DNA from: Echinicola pacifica DSM 19836
GTDB taxonomy: Bacteria; Bacteroidota; Bacteroidia; Cytophagales; Cyclobacteriaceae
Direction of reading: 5' to 3'
DNA: 64,000 nucleotides
Assembly (NCBI RefSeq): GCF_000373245.1
Contig: NZ_KB890738.1
Span: 752,064-816,063 of the forward strand
Under the pieces are notes generated by a model. It did not search any database and had not been told where the DNA came from. It worked only from the letters and a program-made list of their open reading frames with translations. This document shows, one piece after another, positions 17,815 to 27,072 of this stretch. A program made the translations under genes and the position numbers. Numbering within the stretch: position 1 is the first letter of the stretch; every line of letters starts with the position of its first letter.

Positions 17815-18534
17815 ATGGCGAATTTTATTCAGCGCACAATTACCAATTTCACCGGAATGGATCTATCAGACCGCTTTGGTGAGGATTGGGATAGTTTATC
17901 TACACTAGGGGTTATGCTTCGTATGAGCATATGGCTAATTAGAGGAAGTATCCGAAGGCTATGGTTTAAGTCCTCCAAGGGTATGCTGCTGATAGGTAAA
18001 AGGGTGTCGATAAGACAGGCACGTTACCTCAGCGTGGGCAGGAATTTCATTCTTCAGGATAACTGTGAGATCAATTGCCTATCGCAAAGAGGCATAGTCT
18101 TTGGCGATAAGGTGACTGTGGGAAGTTATGCTATTATTCGTCCCACCAATCTATATGGCGGTGAGGCCGGCGTGGGGCTTAAGGTAGGAAATAATTCTAG
18201 TATAGGCGCTTATGCCTATATAGGATGCTCTGGCTGGATAGAAATTGGGGAAAATGTCATGATGTCTCCCCGGGTAAGTATTTATTCAGAAAACCATAAT
18301 TTTTCTTCGGTGAATCTTCCGATGAAGGAGCAGGGAGTCACTCGATCATTTGTAAAAATCGAGGATGATTGCTGGATTGCCTCAAATTCCATAATTTTGG
18401 CAGGAGTAACTATAGGGAAGGGGTCTGTGGTGGCTGCTGGGAGTGTAGTAACAAAGGATGTCCCTCCTTATTCCATTGTCGCAGGAAATCCTGCAAAGAT
18501 TATCAAGTCCCGCAAGGAGGATAACCTAGGGTAA
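17815..18534 (+). CDS. Left-handed beta-helix acyltransferase (acetyltransferase)
   Basis: A 239-residue trimeric hexapeptide-repeat enzyme. The middle contains successive hexapeptide turns (SVGRNFILQDNCEINC, VGNNSSIGAYAYIGC), then the catalytic-type loop YSENHNF with its histidine (about residue 161) and the C-terminal IILAGVTIGKGSVVAAGSVVTKDVPPYSIVAGNPAKII found in sugar O-acetyltransferases of the WbbJ/Maa group. It probably O-acetylates a sugar of the polysaccharide using acetyl-CoA. It opens the second transcription unit of the locus. Confidence 0.92.
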   Translation: MANFIQRTITNFTGMDLSDRFGEDWDSLSTLGVMLRMSIWLIRGSIRRLWFKSSKGMLLIGKRVSIRQARYLSVGRNFILQDNCEINCLSQRGIVFGDKVTVGSYAIIRPTNLYGGEAGVGLKVGNNSSIGAYAYIGCSGWIEIGENVMMSPRVSIYSENHNFSSVNLPMKEQGVTRSFVKIEDDCWIASNSIILAGVTIGKGSVVAAGSVVTKDVPPYSIVAGNPAKIIKSRKEDNLG

Positions 18535-18559
18535 GTTTTTAGATTAAACGAAAAGACAA

Positions 18560-19333
18560 ATGATTAATTTTGAGCATTTAGAAGCCAACTTGGAGGAGCT
18601 TAGACTGCGCTATCTGGCTGCACAACCCTTTCCGCATCTTGTAATTGATGATTTTTGTGATGCGGGTCAATTAAATGCCGCCTATCAAGCCATTCCAGAA
18701 CTGGAGAACAAAAGTAGAGATTATGTGTTTGCCAATAATAAATTTGAAAAATCAAATTATAAGGAAATTTGCCCTGAGCTAAAAGAATTATATGAAGATT
18801 TGTCCTCCGATCGCTTTAATAAGATCCTCTCTTTTATAACCGCTAAGAGCGTGTTTGTGGATCCCAAAAATCATGGGGGAGGCCTGCATCAAGGGAAAAA
18901 GAATAGTTTTTTGGATATGCATCTGGATTTTAACTATCATCCCATTCATAAAAATTGGTATCGGGAGTTGAATCTATTATTGTACCTGAACCAAGATTGG
19001 AAACCTGAATATAAAGGCGGGCTCAGAATTCGCGACCTACGTACGGACGCTGAAAAAGAATTAGATGTGCCGTTCAATAGATTAATCATTCAGCAGTGTG
19101 GGCCATATACTCTCCACGGTTATGATATGACCAATTTTCCTCCTGGTAGATACCGGACTTCCATCGCCACATATGCCTATCAGGAACATAAGATATTTAT
19201 CGAAAAGCCCAGAACCACTGATTGGTTTCCAAAGGAGGAAAGCTCAGTATTGAAAAAGATGTTTGCCAAAAATTACAACTTTTTGGTGCAGACCAAGAAT
19301 AAGTTTTTTGGTAGCGGAACAGCAAAAAATTAA
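18560..19333 (+). CDS. 2-oxoglutarate/Fe(II)-dependent oxygenase
   Basis: A 257-residue protein of the 2OG-Fe(II) oxygenase superfamily (prolyl-hydroxylase-like). The iron triad reads H121-x-D123 (DMHLDFNYHP) and H186 (TLHGYD), and R199 in GRYRTSIATY is placed to bind 2-oxoglutarate. The N-terminal FPHLVIDDFCD motif is typical of this group. Such enzymes hydroxylate proteins or small molecules; within an exopolysaccharide cluster it may oxidise a sugar or a linked amino acid, but no substrate is evident. It starts 25 bases after the acetyltransferase and ends 3 bases before the next glycosyltransferase, so the three are one operon. Confidence 0.85.
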   Translation: MINFEHLEANLEELRLRYLAAQPFPHLVIDDFCDAGQLNAAYQAIPELENKSRDYVFANNKFEKSNYKEICPELKELYEDLSSDRFNKILSFITAKSVFVDPKNHGGGLHQGKKNSFLDMHLDFNYHPIHKNWYRELNLLLYLNQDWKPEYKGGLRIRDLRTDAEKELDVPFNRLIIQQCGPYTLHGYDMTNFPPGRYRTSIATYAYQEHKIFIEKPRTTDWFPKEESSVLKKMFAKNYNFLVQTKNKFFGSGTAKN

Positions 19334-19336
19334 TCA

Positions 19337-20494
19337 GTGATAAGAGTATTAGTAATTCATAGTGCCGCAGATTTGTATGGCGCTAGTCGCAACTTGGTTC
19401 GGTCTGTTCAGGCGATTATTGAGGAGGGAATGGAGCCTATCGTAGTCTTGCCCTTTGATGGTCCATTAGTAGGGGAGATTACAAATACTGGGGCCACGGT
19501 TCATCTTTTGGATCATGGGGTGCTCAGGCGAAAAAACCTGTCCCCTGCTGGATTGCTCAGTCTTGCGAAGCAATTGTGGCATTCCACCAAAACCCTTACC
19601 CGACTTATTAAAAGTGAAAATGTACAATTGGTTTATACCAATTCTAATGCAAATGTGGTGGGAGGATTACTTCATTTTACTACCAAAAAAAAGCACGTAT
19701 GGCATATTCACGAAATCATCCAGAACCCTCGATGGTTTAAGTTTCTTCTTGAAAAATATATCTCTCTGACTGGGGATAGTGTGCTAGGGGTGTCACAGGC
19801 AGTCCTCGATAATATGCAAGGAAATGTCCCTTCCAGTAAGTTGAAACTAATATATAATGGGATTGACTATAGGCCCTTTAAGGAGGCTGATTATGATCTG
19901 AAAAGGGAAATTGGCATTCCTGATAGCCATATTCTCATTGGCATGATTGCTCGAGTGCATTTCTGGAAGGGACAATCGTACTTCTTAGATATCGCCAAGC
20001 ACCTGGCCGAAAGGCATGATAATATCCATTTTGTGATGGTAGGAGATGCCTTCACGGGCTATGAATACCTGTATGATGAGATTAAGGAGCGTATCCGCGA
20101 GCATGGGCTGGAGGGGAAGGTGAGCGACCTGGGCTATCGTACTGATATCCCAAATATTATGGGGGGCTTGGACATTTTTATGCTTCCATCTATACTTCCA
20201 GATCCACTTCCCACCACCGTATTGGAAGCAATGGCGGCCGGTAAGCCTGTCATTGCGACAGCGCATGGTGGGGCTACTGAGATGGTACTGGATGGCGAAA
20301 CTGGCTTTTTGGTGCCTTGGGACCGGGCAGAAATTGCCGCCAGTAAGTTCGATAATTTGATTAAGAATGCTGGTTTACGTCATCAGATGGGCTTAGCAGG
20401 ACAGGCAAGGGTCATAGAACATTTCTCGGTGGACGCCTACTTCAAAAATCTCGGACAGCTATTTCGGGATCAAATCTCCATCGAGCGTCAATAG
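19337..20494 (+). CDS. Family 4 (GT-B) glycosyltransferase
   Basis: A 385-residue GT4 enzyme starting at a GTG three bases after the oxygenase stop; the first residues IRVLVIHSAADLYGASRNL form the usual first strand and glycine loop. The donor half has GMIARVHFWKGQ (R206 and K211 for phosphate contacts) and PLPTTVLEAMAAGKPVIA with E297. Soluble. It should extend the repeat unit; donor unknown. No closer ATG fits the family N-terminus, which supports the GTG. Confidence 0.9.
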   Translation: MIRVLVIHSAADLYGASRNLVRSVQAIIEEGMEPIVVLPFDGPLVGEITNTGATVHLLDHGVLRRKNLSPAGLLSLAKQLWHSTKTLTRLIKSENVQLVYTNSNANVVGGLLHFTTKKKHVWHIHEIIQNPRWFKFLLEKYISLTGDSVLGVSQAVLDNMQGNVPSSKLKLIYNGIDYRPFKEADYDLKREIGIPDSHILIGMIARVHFWKGQSYFLDIAKHLAERHDNIHFVMVGDAFTGYEYLYDEIKERIREHGLEGKVSDLGYRTDIPNIMGGLDIFMLPSILPDPLPTTVLEAMAAGKPVIATAHGGATEMVLDGETGFLVPWDRAEIAASKFDNLIKNAGLRHQMGLAGQARVIEHFSVDAYFKNLGQLFRDQISIERQ

Positions 20495-20647
20495 GCGTTA
20501 ATTTGCTCGTAAAATAGTATTGTATACGGGGCAAGCCGACCAAAGCTTCTCGGCAGAGAGGAATGACAGGTATAGAAAATCATTAATTTTGGGAGATGAC
20601 TTTGTGCTGTTAATCCCAACTATTTATTACCCATTAGAGTGAATACC

Positions 20648-21763
20648 ATGAATGAAAAACCAATACGCATAGCGATTTTTGGGGCGAAAGGCTATCCTTA
20701 CGTCTATGGTGGATACGATACCATGATTAAGGAACTCTGTGAGCGATTGGTTAAAAAAAATGTAAAAGTCACCGTCTATTGCCACAAGGCCCTCTTTGAG
20801 GAGCGCCCCAGCCAAGTCAATGGGATCGACTTAGTATATATGCCAGCGGTGGAATCAAAATCGCTGACCCAGCTTACCCATTCATTTTTCTCCATGATCC
20901 ACGCCTGCTTTTCCAAGGCGGATGTGATCTTCGTGGTCAATAGTGCCAATGGTCCCTTTGGGATTATCTCCAAAATCATGGGCAAACCTACCGCCATCAA
21001 TGTGGATGGGCTGGAGTGGTTGCGGCCTAAGTGGAAAGGATTTGGGGCAAAATATTTCTTCTGGGCCTCCAAAATGGCCACCAAATTTTACGACCAGATC
21101 ATCAATGACTCCGATGAAATGCAGAAGGTTTATCTTGAGCTTTTCAATGCCCCCTCCACCGTGATTGCCTATGGGTCCAATCCTGGCCTTCAGGCAGACC
21201 CCAATCTTATCCAAACCTGGAAGCTAAAGCCTCAGGATTATTACCTCATCGTGGGTCGCCTGGTACCCGATAATAATGCCGATCTTATCATCGAGGGATT
21301 TATCAAGACGACTTCTGCTCGCAAGCTGGTGATAGTGGGGGATGTGCCCTATCAGGATGACTATGTGGATAGACTAAAGGCAATAAATGATGACCGATTG
21401 CTTTTTACAGGGTATGTAAAAGACCCCCTGGAACTGGCCGCATTATACCGTAATTGCTATGGGTATTTTCATGGACATGAATATGGCGGCACCAATCCAG
21501 CCATGCTCAAAGCCCTTGGCTATGACTGTGCGATATTGGCCCTCGATACGCCTTTTAATCAGGAGATGCTTCAGCAGGGAACCTTCGGATGGTATTTCCA
21601 AAAAAACACGAAGTCGGTCACTGAGCTAATTGATAAAGCAGAGCGCTCAGCGGCGGATATGTCCGAGCTGCGGCAAAATTCCCATAAGGGCCTGACCAAA
21701 AAGTACGACTGGGACCATGTCACCGATCAATACCTCGCAGTCTTTCGAAACTTAGCCAAATAA
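20648..21763 (+). CDS. DUF1972-type family 4 glycosyltransferase (rhamnosyltransferase-like)
   Basis: A 371-residue GT-B enzyme whose N-terminal half is the DUF1972 domain (IAIFGAKGYPYVYGGYDTM at about 8-26) and whose C-terminal half has YLIVGRLVPDNNADLII and HEYGGTNPAMLKALG in place of the usual EX7E motif. Members are often annotated as rhamnosyltransferases. The ATG at 20648 was chosen; a GTG nine bases upstream (20639) is in frame. A gap of about 150 bases with no terminator separates it from the previous glycosyltransferase. It closes the polysaccharide locus. Confidence 0.9.
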   Translation: MNEKPIRIAIFGAKGYPYVYGGYDTMIKELCERLVKKNVKVTVYCHKALFEERPSQVNGIDLVYMPAVESKSLTQLTHSFFSMIHACFSKADVIFVVNSANGPFGIISKIMGKPTAINVDGLEWLRPKWKGFGAKYFFWASKMATKFYDQIINDSDEMQKVYLELFNAPSTVIAYGSNPGLQADPNLIQTWKLKPQDYYLIVGRLVPDNNADLIIEGFIKTTSARKLVIVGDVPYQDDYVDRLKAINDDRLLFTGYVKDPLELAALYRNCYGYFHGHEYGGTNPAMLKALGYDCAILALDTPFNQEMLQQGTFGWYFQKNTKSVTELIDKAERSAADMSELRQNSHKGLTKKYDWDHVTDQYLAVFRNLAK

Positions 21764-21788
21764 GCCGAACCTTGAATGGCGCAGAGAT

Positions 21789-23459
21789 TTACTCGGTGCG
21801 CTTTCGCAGTGTTTCCTCATCTTCTCCAGTAAGGGTGGACCGCATTCCGCTTAGCATCATTTTCCACCAATAATTGAAGATAAACTTACTCTGGTCCCGT
21901 TTAAAGTAAACATGCCCCTTACGTAATTCCTCTTTTTTATTGGGGTTTTCGGTTCGGATGATGAGCTTGTTGGTAAGAAAAGAACCGATTTTTTGAAATA
22001 CATTTTGGTCTTTACCATAGCTTTTTCCACGGATATCAATGGCCAGATTGGTGTATTTCATGATCAATTCTCCCCTTCCTTCCAGGTCATTGCCATTGAT
22101 ATTGAATGCTAAAGATTGGAGCTGGCCGCTTCGGATTTCTACCTGTGTAGCTGGCCGCAGCATCGCATTGATCTCTGGCAATTCCATGGAATGAATCATA
22201 CCGTCCATTTTAAATTTCCCCGTGCTATCCTGAAGGAAATAGGTGACATTGAGGTCCACCTTCCCTGCACCCATGATTCGGGCATTGGCCTTTAGGGTGA
22301 GCTCGCTATGATCCTCGAGGAGCTCAGGGATATTGGTTATATTACTGATATCGGCGTTGATCTGATCAAAGAATATCATACCGGATTTTGGAACCCCATT
22401 GTCAGGCCGCTCCTCATAGCTTACGTGCCCATTCTCCATATGGATCTTGTCCAAGTGGAGATCTTTAGGAATGCTATTGATGATTTCATTGATCATCTTC
22501 GGGCGTTTCCGGGTGTCATCTGGTTTTCTTTTGTCTCGGAATACAGATATTTTCAGGTCTTTAGCATGCAGAGTTTCTGCCTCTATAAGTCCCTTCGCTA
22601 AGAAAGCCTCATAATTCATATTGATGAGCTCCAGCTGTCCCCTCTCTAATTCTATCCAGTCGGTCTCCTTCGTAAAATCATTGATATAGCGATATTTATC
22701 CCACTTATTATCGAGTCCTACACTATCGATTTTTAGGCTTTTATTCGCCTTATCAATGGTCATGCCTTTGGCTACCACTACATTCCGGCTTTCATTGAAA
22801 TGCACCGCAGCCTTGGCAATACTTCCCTCAATATCACCCACTCCAAATAGCGCTTGATCATTTGCCAAGTCCTCGCTGGTAAGCTCAAATTCCCCTGCGT
22901 TCAGATTCAGCCCTGCTATCTCCAATCTAAGGGAGTCGGTGGCCATGTCTCTATTTTCTAGATTAAGGTTCTGTACATTGATATGATTCACCTTAATAGA
23001 CTTATAATCTTTGCCTTTCTTTCGGGACGAAGTGGAGTCTTCCTTTAGCTGCAAAGAGTCCAAGCTCGGGGAGGTGGACTGTATATAGAGACCTTTTAGC
23101 TGGGCCGAGTCAAGGACAATCGCATTATCAAAAACCAGGCTTCTCCATCGGAAGCCAGAAATTAAGATCCGGTCCGCCATTAGGTCAATGCGCACCTTAT
23201 TTTCTTCCACCTGCTCTTCAGGATAGATGGCTACAGAGTCCAGCTCCAAGTAAGTGCCCCGGTAATCATAATCCAGGCGAATATTTCCGATCTTTACCTT
23301 ATGACCGCTAAAGTCATTGGTACGTGTGATCATATCACTTACCAGGCGATCTGCATTCGCATTCAAATACACATTTACAAAATAAGGGACCCCCTCCAAC
23401 ACTAAGAGTACCCCTAAAAGAACACTTAATAGAATGTATAATGTTTTCTTCTTTTTCAT
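21789..23459 (-). CDS. AsmA-like envelope protein
   Basis: A 556-residue protein with an N-terminal signal anchor (residues 4-25, LYILLSVLLGVLLVLEGV) and a long, beta-rich periplasmic body of repeated IDSVGL, VHFNE and LRIEIAGLNL-like strands, as in AsmA/DUF748 proteins that bridge inner and outer membranes. An AsmA_2-like region lies at about 330-480. The C-terminus carries a basic stretch (KKEELRKGHVYFKRDQ, then TLRKRTE). Members of the group are implicated in moving phospholipids to the outer membrane; the precise role here is inferred. It converges with the polysaccharide locus (26 bases apart) and is probably a single-gene unit. Confidence 0.7.
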   Translation of the reverse strand: MKKKKTLYILLSVLLGVLLVLEGVPYFVNVYLNANADRLVSDMITRTNDFSGHKVKIGNIRLDYDYRGTYLELDSVAIYPEEQVEENKVRIDLMADRILISGFRWRSLVFDNAIVLDSAQLKGLYIQSTSPSLDSLQLKEDSTSSRKKGKDYKSIKVNHINVQNLNLENRDMATDSLRLEIAGLNLNAGEFELTSEDLANDQALFGVGDIEGSIAKAAVHFNESRNVVVAKGMTIDKANKSLKIDSVGLDNKWDKYRYINDFTKETDWIELERGQLELINMNYEAFLAKGLIEAETLHAKDLKISVFRDKRKPDDTRKRPKMINEIINSIPKDLHLDKIHMENGHVSYEERPDNGVPKSGMIFFDQINADISNITNIPELLEDHSELTLKANARIMGAGKVDLNVTYFLQDSTGKFKMDGMIHSMELPEINAMLRPATQVEIRSGQLQSLAFNINGNDLEGRGELIMKYTNLAIDIRGKSYGKDQNVFQKIGSFLTNKLIIRTENPNKKEELRKGHVYFKRDQSKFIFNYWWKMMLSGMRSTLTGEDEETLRKRTE

Positions 23460-23878
23460 ATAGAATCAACTCAAGGGTTGCGAAATAAAAAGGTATCGGT
23501 TCATCATCCAGCAGCCAAAAAACATGTCCTTGTCTTTCCTAATCGTTTTGACTTCCCGCTCCGCGGAAAATTGACGATATCAAGTGAATGATTTATTGAC
23601 CTGAATCTTTTCCCTTGGAATCTGGTAATAAAACCTACTCTTGGACTGAAAACTGAATTAAAAATCCAAGGACTATTGTCCGCGCGAGCTGGTAAATAAC
23701 ACAAGATAATAAGGAGGTTTTCAGCCTTCCAATACCCCAGGTATGCTAATATAATTTGTACTTAAGAGTTTCATAATGAAGTACATTGGCCATTAAAAAA
23801 GCCTTAATAGCTCAGGCCATGACTACTAAGGCTTTAATATAACTAATATTATAACCGAAAAGTTATAAATAGGTAATA
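23460..23878. other. Intergenic region
   Basis: About 420 AT-rich bases. Apart from the hairpin at 23798-23835 I see nothing; the short minus-strand frame at 23504-23704 has no convincing protein features. Confidence 0.6.
23798..23835 (-). terminator. Probable terminator of the lytic transglycosylase gene
   Basis: AAAGCCTTA and TAAGGCTTT form a 9-bp stem around a 20-base loop, and on the minus strand it is followed by a T run (complement of 23795-23800). It lies 43 bases after the transglycosylase stop. Confidence 0.55.
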
Positions 23879-24859
23879 TTATACTGGAAGTTTAATGTGG
23901 TATTCATTGTTTTTACTGATGGTGAGTTTGCTAGATCGTAGCCAGGGATTATACGTTTTCAGGTCCTTATAATTGCTCCCATGTTTAATTGCCCAATCCG
24001 CTAGATCATCGATGGTACTTTTTACTACGAGGGTTTTTAGTTGAGGCATTTTATAGAGGTCTTTTTCTTGAAGGTGGAAGCCGTATTTTTCTGGGTTTTC
24101 CATGATTTCCTTGAAGGCTAAGATTCTAAACATATAGCGAGCAGTTTCTTCATTGAGGGCTAAGTCGTAATAGTCAGGCTGCTGCTGATCATTCATCCGC
24201 CGAATGAGCCCGGTTTGACCGATATTGTAACTAGCCGCTACATTTGTCCATTTGCCAAATTTCGCATAGGACTGCTTCAAGTACTTGCATGCAGCATGAG
24301 TGGCTTGAATATAATCATATCGCTCATCCACTTCCTTATTGACCTCCAGCCCAAAATCCTTCGCTGTACCGCTCATAAATTGCCAAAACCCTCTTGCATC
24401 GGCAGGAGAAACCACATTCATCAGGCCTGATTCGATTATGGCTACATACTTGAAGTCATTGGGGATCTTATACTGGGCTAGTATCTTTTCTATCTCGGGG
24501 AGGTACCGCCCTGCTCGCTTCATCATCAGCAGCATATTGGATTCCCAAAATGCATTAACATAGACCTCTCGCTCGAGTCTTTCCTGAATTTCCCCGGCCT
24601 CTAAGGGGACTTTTTCTCCCGCAAAATCCATTGTCTTAGGCAAGTCGAATAATTCCACCCTATGGCCTCCAGCTGCCTGCCGTATGATGGACGAATTAGG
24701 TTCCTCTATCGGCTCTTCATTCGGTTCTTCACTAGGGATGAAGACAGGGCTTTCCTGAGTGGTTGCTACAGGCTGAGGGCTACTTTCTGTGCTCCTATAC
24801 CACAAAATAAAAAGTACGGCCACTAGGCCGTACAGTATAAAGATATGTAAATGCTTCAC
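23879..24859 (-). CDS. Membrane-anchored lytic transglycosylase (MltD-like)
   Basis: A 326-residue peptidoglycan hydrolase: an N-terminal hydrophobic anchor (4-20), a Pro/Glu/Thr-rich linker (about 25-55; EEPNEEPIEEPN), then an SLT domain (about 125-235) with the catalytic glutamate E143 in AIIESG and the hallmark AYNIG-type motif SYNIGQTGLIRRM. The C-terminal 50 residues (LADWAIKHGSNYKDLKTYNPWL) look like a single LysM-type wall-binding motif. It should cleave glycan strands at the periplasmic side. It starts 2 bases before the end of the LOG-family gene reading order, so the two are co-transcribed (LOG first). Confidence 0.9.
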   Translation of the reverse strand: MKHLHIFILYGLVAVLFILWYRSTESSPQPVATTQESPVFIPSEEPNEEPIEEPNSSIIRQAAGGHRVELFDLPKTMDFAGEKVPLEAGEIQERLEREVYVNAFWESNMLLMMKRAGRYLPEIEKILAQYKIPNDFKYVAIIESGLMNVVSPADARGFWQFMSGTAKDFGLEVNKEVDERYDYIQATHAACKYLKQSYAKFGKWTNVAASYNIGQTGLIRRMNDQQQPDYYDLALNEETARYMFRILAFKEIMENPEKYGFHLQEKDLYKMPQLKTLVVKSTIDDLADWAIKHGSNYKDLKTYNPWLRSSKLTISKNNEYHIKLPV

Positions 24860-24861
24860 TA

Positions 24862-25596
24862 TTAGAAATTTGGAGATAGTAGGTATTTATTATAAAACTC
24901 GTCAATTACTTCCACGGCTTCCTCTGCGGTATCCACCACTGAGAAGAGCTGCATATCTTCTGCATGAATATTCATATGGCGATCCAGCATCACCTTCTGG
25001 ATCCAGTCTATGAGGCCTTCCCAAAACTCCCTGCCCACCAAAATGATAGGGAATTTCCCTGTTTTCTTGGTCTGGATCAGGGTGAGGGCTTCAAAGAGCT
25101 CATCCATGGTCCCAAAACCCCCGGGAAGCACGATAAAGCCCTGGGCATACTTCACAAACATCACCTTCCGCACAAAGAAATAGTCGAAGGTGATCAGCTT
25201 GTCCTGATCGATATACATATTGTTGAATTGCTCGAAAGGAAGCTGAATATTCAAGCCAACAGATTTACCTTTTTCTGAATGGGCGCCTTTATTACCTGCC
25301 TCCATGATACCAGGTCCACCGCCAGTGATGACACCGTAGCCATGACGGACCAATTTGGCCGCGATCTCTTCAGCAATTTTATAGTATTTATTGTCTTGGG
25401 GAGTTCTCGCTGATCCAAAAATGGATACACAAGGTCCGATTTTGGCTAGCTTCTCGAAGCCTTCCACAAACTCAGACATTACCTTAAAAATCACCCAGGA
25501 ATTCGCACTTCTGATTTCGCTCCAATCTTTTTCCTTGAACGCTCGTCTGATTCTATCCTCTTCTGTCAAATCTATTTTTCCTGATTTCTCACTCAT
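24862..25596 (-). CDS. LOG family (TIGR00730) nucleoside-5'-monophosphate phosphoribohydrolase
   Basis: A 244-residue Rossmann-fold protein with both LOG signatures: GGGPGIMEA (92-100) and PGGFGTMDE (158-166), plus the conserved R143/K144 region. LOG enzymes hydrolyse N6-modified or plain AMP to base and ribose 5-phosphate; bacterial members also act as general purine nucleotide hydrolases. Normal length. It is first of a two-gene unit with the transglycosylase (gap of 2 bases), a pairing that says nothing obvious about function. Confidence 0.9.
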   Translation of the reverse strand: MSEKSGKIDLTEEDRIRRAFKEKDWSEIRSANSWVIFKVMSEFVEGFEKLAKIGPCVSIFGSARTPQDNKYYKIAEEIAAKLVRHGYGVITGGGPGIMEAGNKGAHSEKGKSVGLNIQLPFEQFNNMYIDQDKLITFDYFFVRKVMFVKYAQGFIVLPGGFGTMDELFEALTLIQTKKTGKFPIILVGREFWEGLIDWIQKVMLDRHMNIHAEDMQLFSVVDTAEEAVEVIDEFYNKYLLSPNF

Positions 25597-26251
25597 AATT
25601 TATCGGGGTTAAAAAGAAAACTACTTTAAGTACGGAAACTTATTATCCATTGATCATTATTTTGGAAATAAATTGCCGACACTCCTATCGAAATAGCCTC
25701 TAAAGTCCTTAATCTATGGCTACCGCTTCCGATAGCTATTTAATGGCATATGGCTAGCGAAAACCTATTCCCGCCGCTATTTGCCTGTTCTTTTACACTA
25801 AGGTAAGGTATAATTTACCATTTTAGAAACTATTTCCTACACAGTAATACGCATATATACGCAAGTGACCAATGATTATGAAAATTGCTTGATCGATAGC
25901 TATTTCTCCCTCTGGTGAAGGCCCATATATCCATTTTTCATAGGGTTAAATCCCAGCATTTCCTTTCTCATTCCTAGGACCTTAGCAGAAATTGATGCTG
26001 TTTAGCCTTTGCGTTCCCTCAGGTTTTGAATCTGCTATGGTAGCTTAGCTACGTTTCAGGTCAAAAACTGGAGAGGACAGTGAGGGTATTGAGGATATTT
26101 AAGCTAGGGCAATCTATTCATTTTGGAAATACCAAGCCTTTCACAGTAGGGAGGTGTGGAGGCTAGGGCTTTAATATTTATAAGGCTAGAAAAATAGCTC
26201 TTGCACGAGACCAATCCCCGACGTACCTTCGCATGCTTTTTATAAAACTAT
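25597..26251. other. Long intergenic region, no gene seen
   Basis: A 655-base stretch between divergently read genes (LOG, minus; cysteine-cluster protein, plus). I see no tRNA, no protein-like frame and no strong hairpin. A 12-base direct repeat CGATAGCTATTT occurs at 25730-25741 and 25894-25905; it may be chance. Both flanking promoters must lie here. Confidence 0.5.
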
Positions 26252-26845
26252 ATGAATTTAATTCAGAAATCTCAGGCAGTCAGTGCGTTATTCGAGGCAT
26301 TGGATGTTGAGACTGCGGCCTATCATAACCGTGCGGCCTTAAGCTGCATCATCGGATGTGGTAAATGTTGTGCCAATCCATCTGTGCCAGCCACAGCTTT
26401 GGAATTTTTGCCTATGGCAATGGCGGCTTATCATTCGGGAAAGGCGGAGGAGCTGCTTGATAGCATAGGCGAAAACCCTGAGCAGTCGTACTGCATATTG
26501 CTCACCACGCTCAGTGTGGATGGCTCTGCGGGCTCCTGCAGCCAATATAAAACCCGTGGCTTGATCTGTAGATTATTTGGCAGTTCTGCGAAGAAGAATA
26601 AGTTTGGCGTGAAGGAGTTGATCACTTGCAAGACGCTCAAGGAAGAAAGGGCTGAGGAGCATCTGCTCACACAAAAGGCCATCTCTGAAGGGCTTGCGGT
26701 GCCGATGAGTTCTCATTATTATACTCAGCTGTATGCCATAGACCCCTCCATGGCCGGGATGCAGCTGCCCGTAAACCTAGCGATCAAACGGGCTCTGGAA
26801 GAGGTCTTAGCTTTTTATTTTTACAGTGAAGGACAGGCAGGCTGA
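26252..26845 (+). CDS. YkgJ-type cysteine-cluster protein
   Basis: A 197-residue soluble protein with an N-terminal cysteine cluster C32-x3-C36-x2-C39-C40 (GCGKCCANP) and later cysteines in SCSQYKTRGLICRLFG and LITCKTLKE. This is the CxxxCxxCC pattern of the YkgJ/PF03692 family, thought to bind zinc or an Fe-S cluster; the function is unknown. The start ATG at 26252 gives a normal length. Not clearly operonic: 227 bases separate it from the next gene. Confidence 0.85.
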   Translation: MNLIQKSQAVSALFEALDVETAAYHNRAALSCIIGCGKCCANPSVPATALEFLPMAMAAYHSGKAEELLDSIGENPEQSYCILLTTLSVDGSAGSCSQYKTRGLICRLFGSSAKKNKFGVKELITCKTLKEERAEEHLLTQKAISEGLAVPMSSHYYTQLYAIDPSMAGMQLPVNLAIKRALEEVLAFYFYSEGQAG

Positions 26846-27072
26846 TTTTTCCTGCAAGGTTTTTGATGTATATTGTATGAAGTTTTGATCTGAACACCCT
26901 CTTATTTATGTTTAAGGAACAAACTTTTTTCTTTTTATAGAGCCAGGAAGAAGACAGGCATTAATTTTGAAGAAAATCGTTTACCATTTCTAAAAAGATG
27001 GGAGCTGCTGAGATGAGTCTTAGCAAAGAACAAAATTGGGTAAAACTGCATTTTTCACTTAAATTAATAATA

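Noticed and set aside
23504..23704. 66-codon minus-strand frame between the AsmA-like and transglycosylase genes
   Set aside because: No hydrophobic, catalytic or repetitive pattern, no supporting neighbour; likely chance.
25730..25905. 12-base direct repeat CGATAGCTATTT as a mobile-element footprint
   Set aside because: The copies are too short, 164 bases apart and lie in non-coding AT-rich DNA without transposase or inverted ends.
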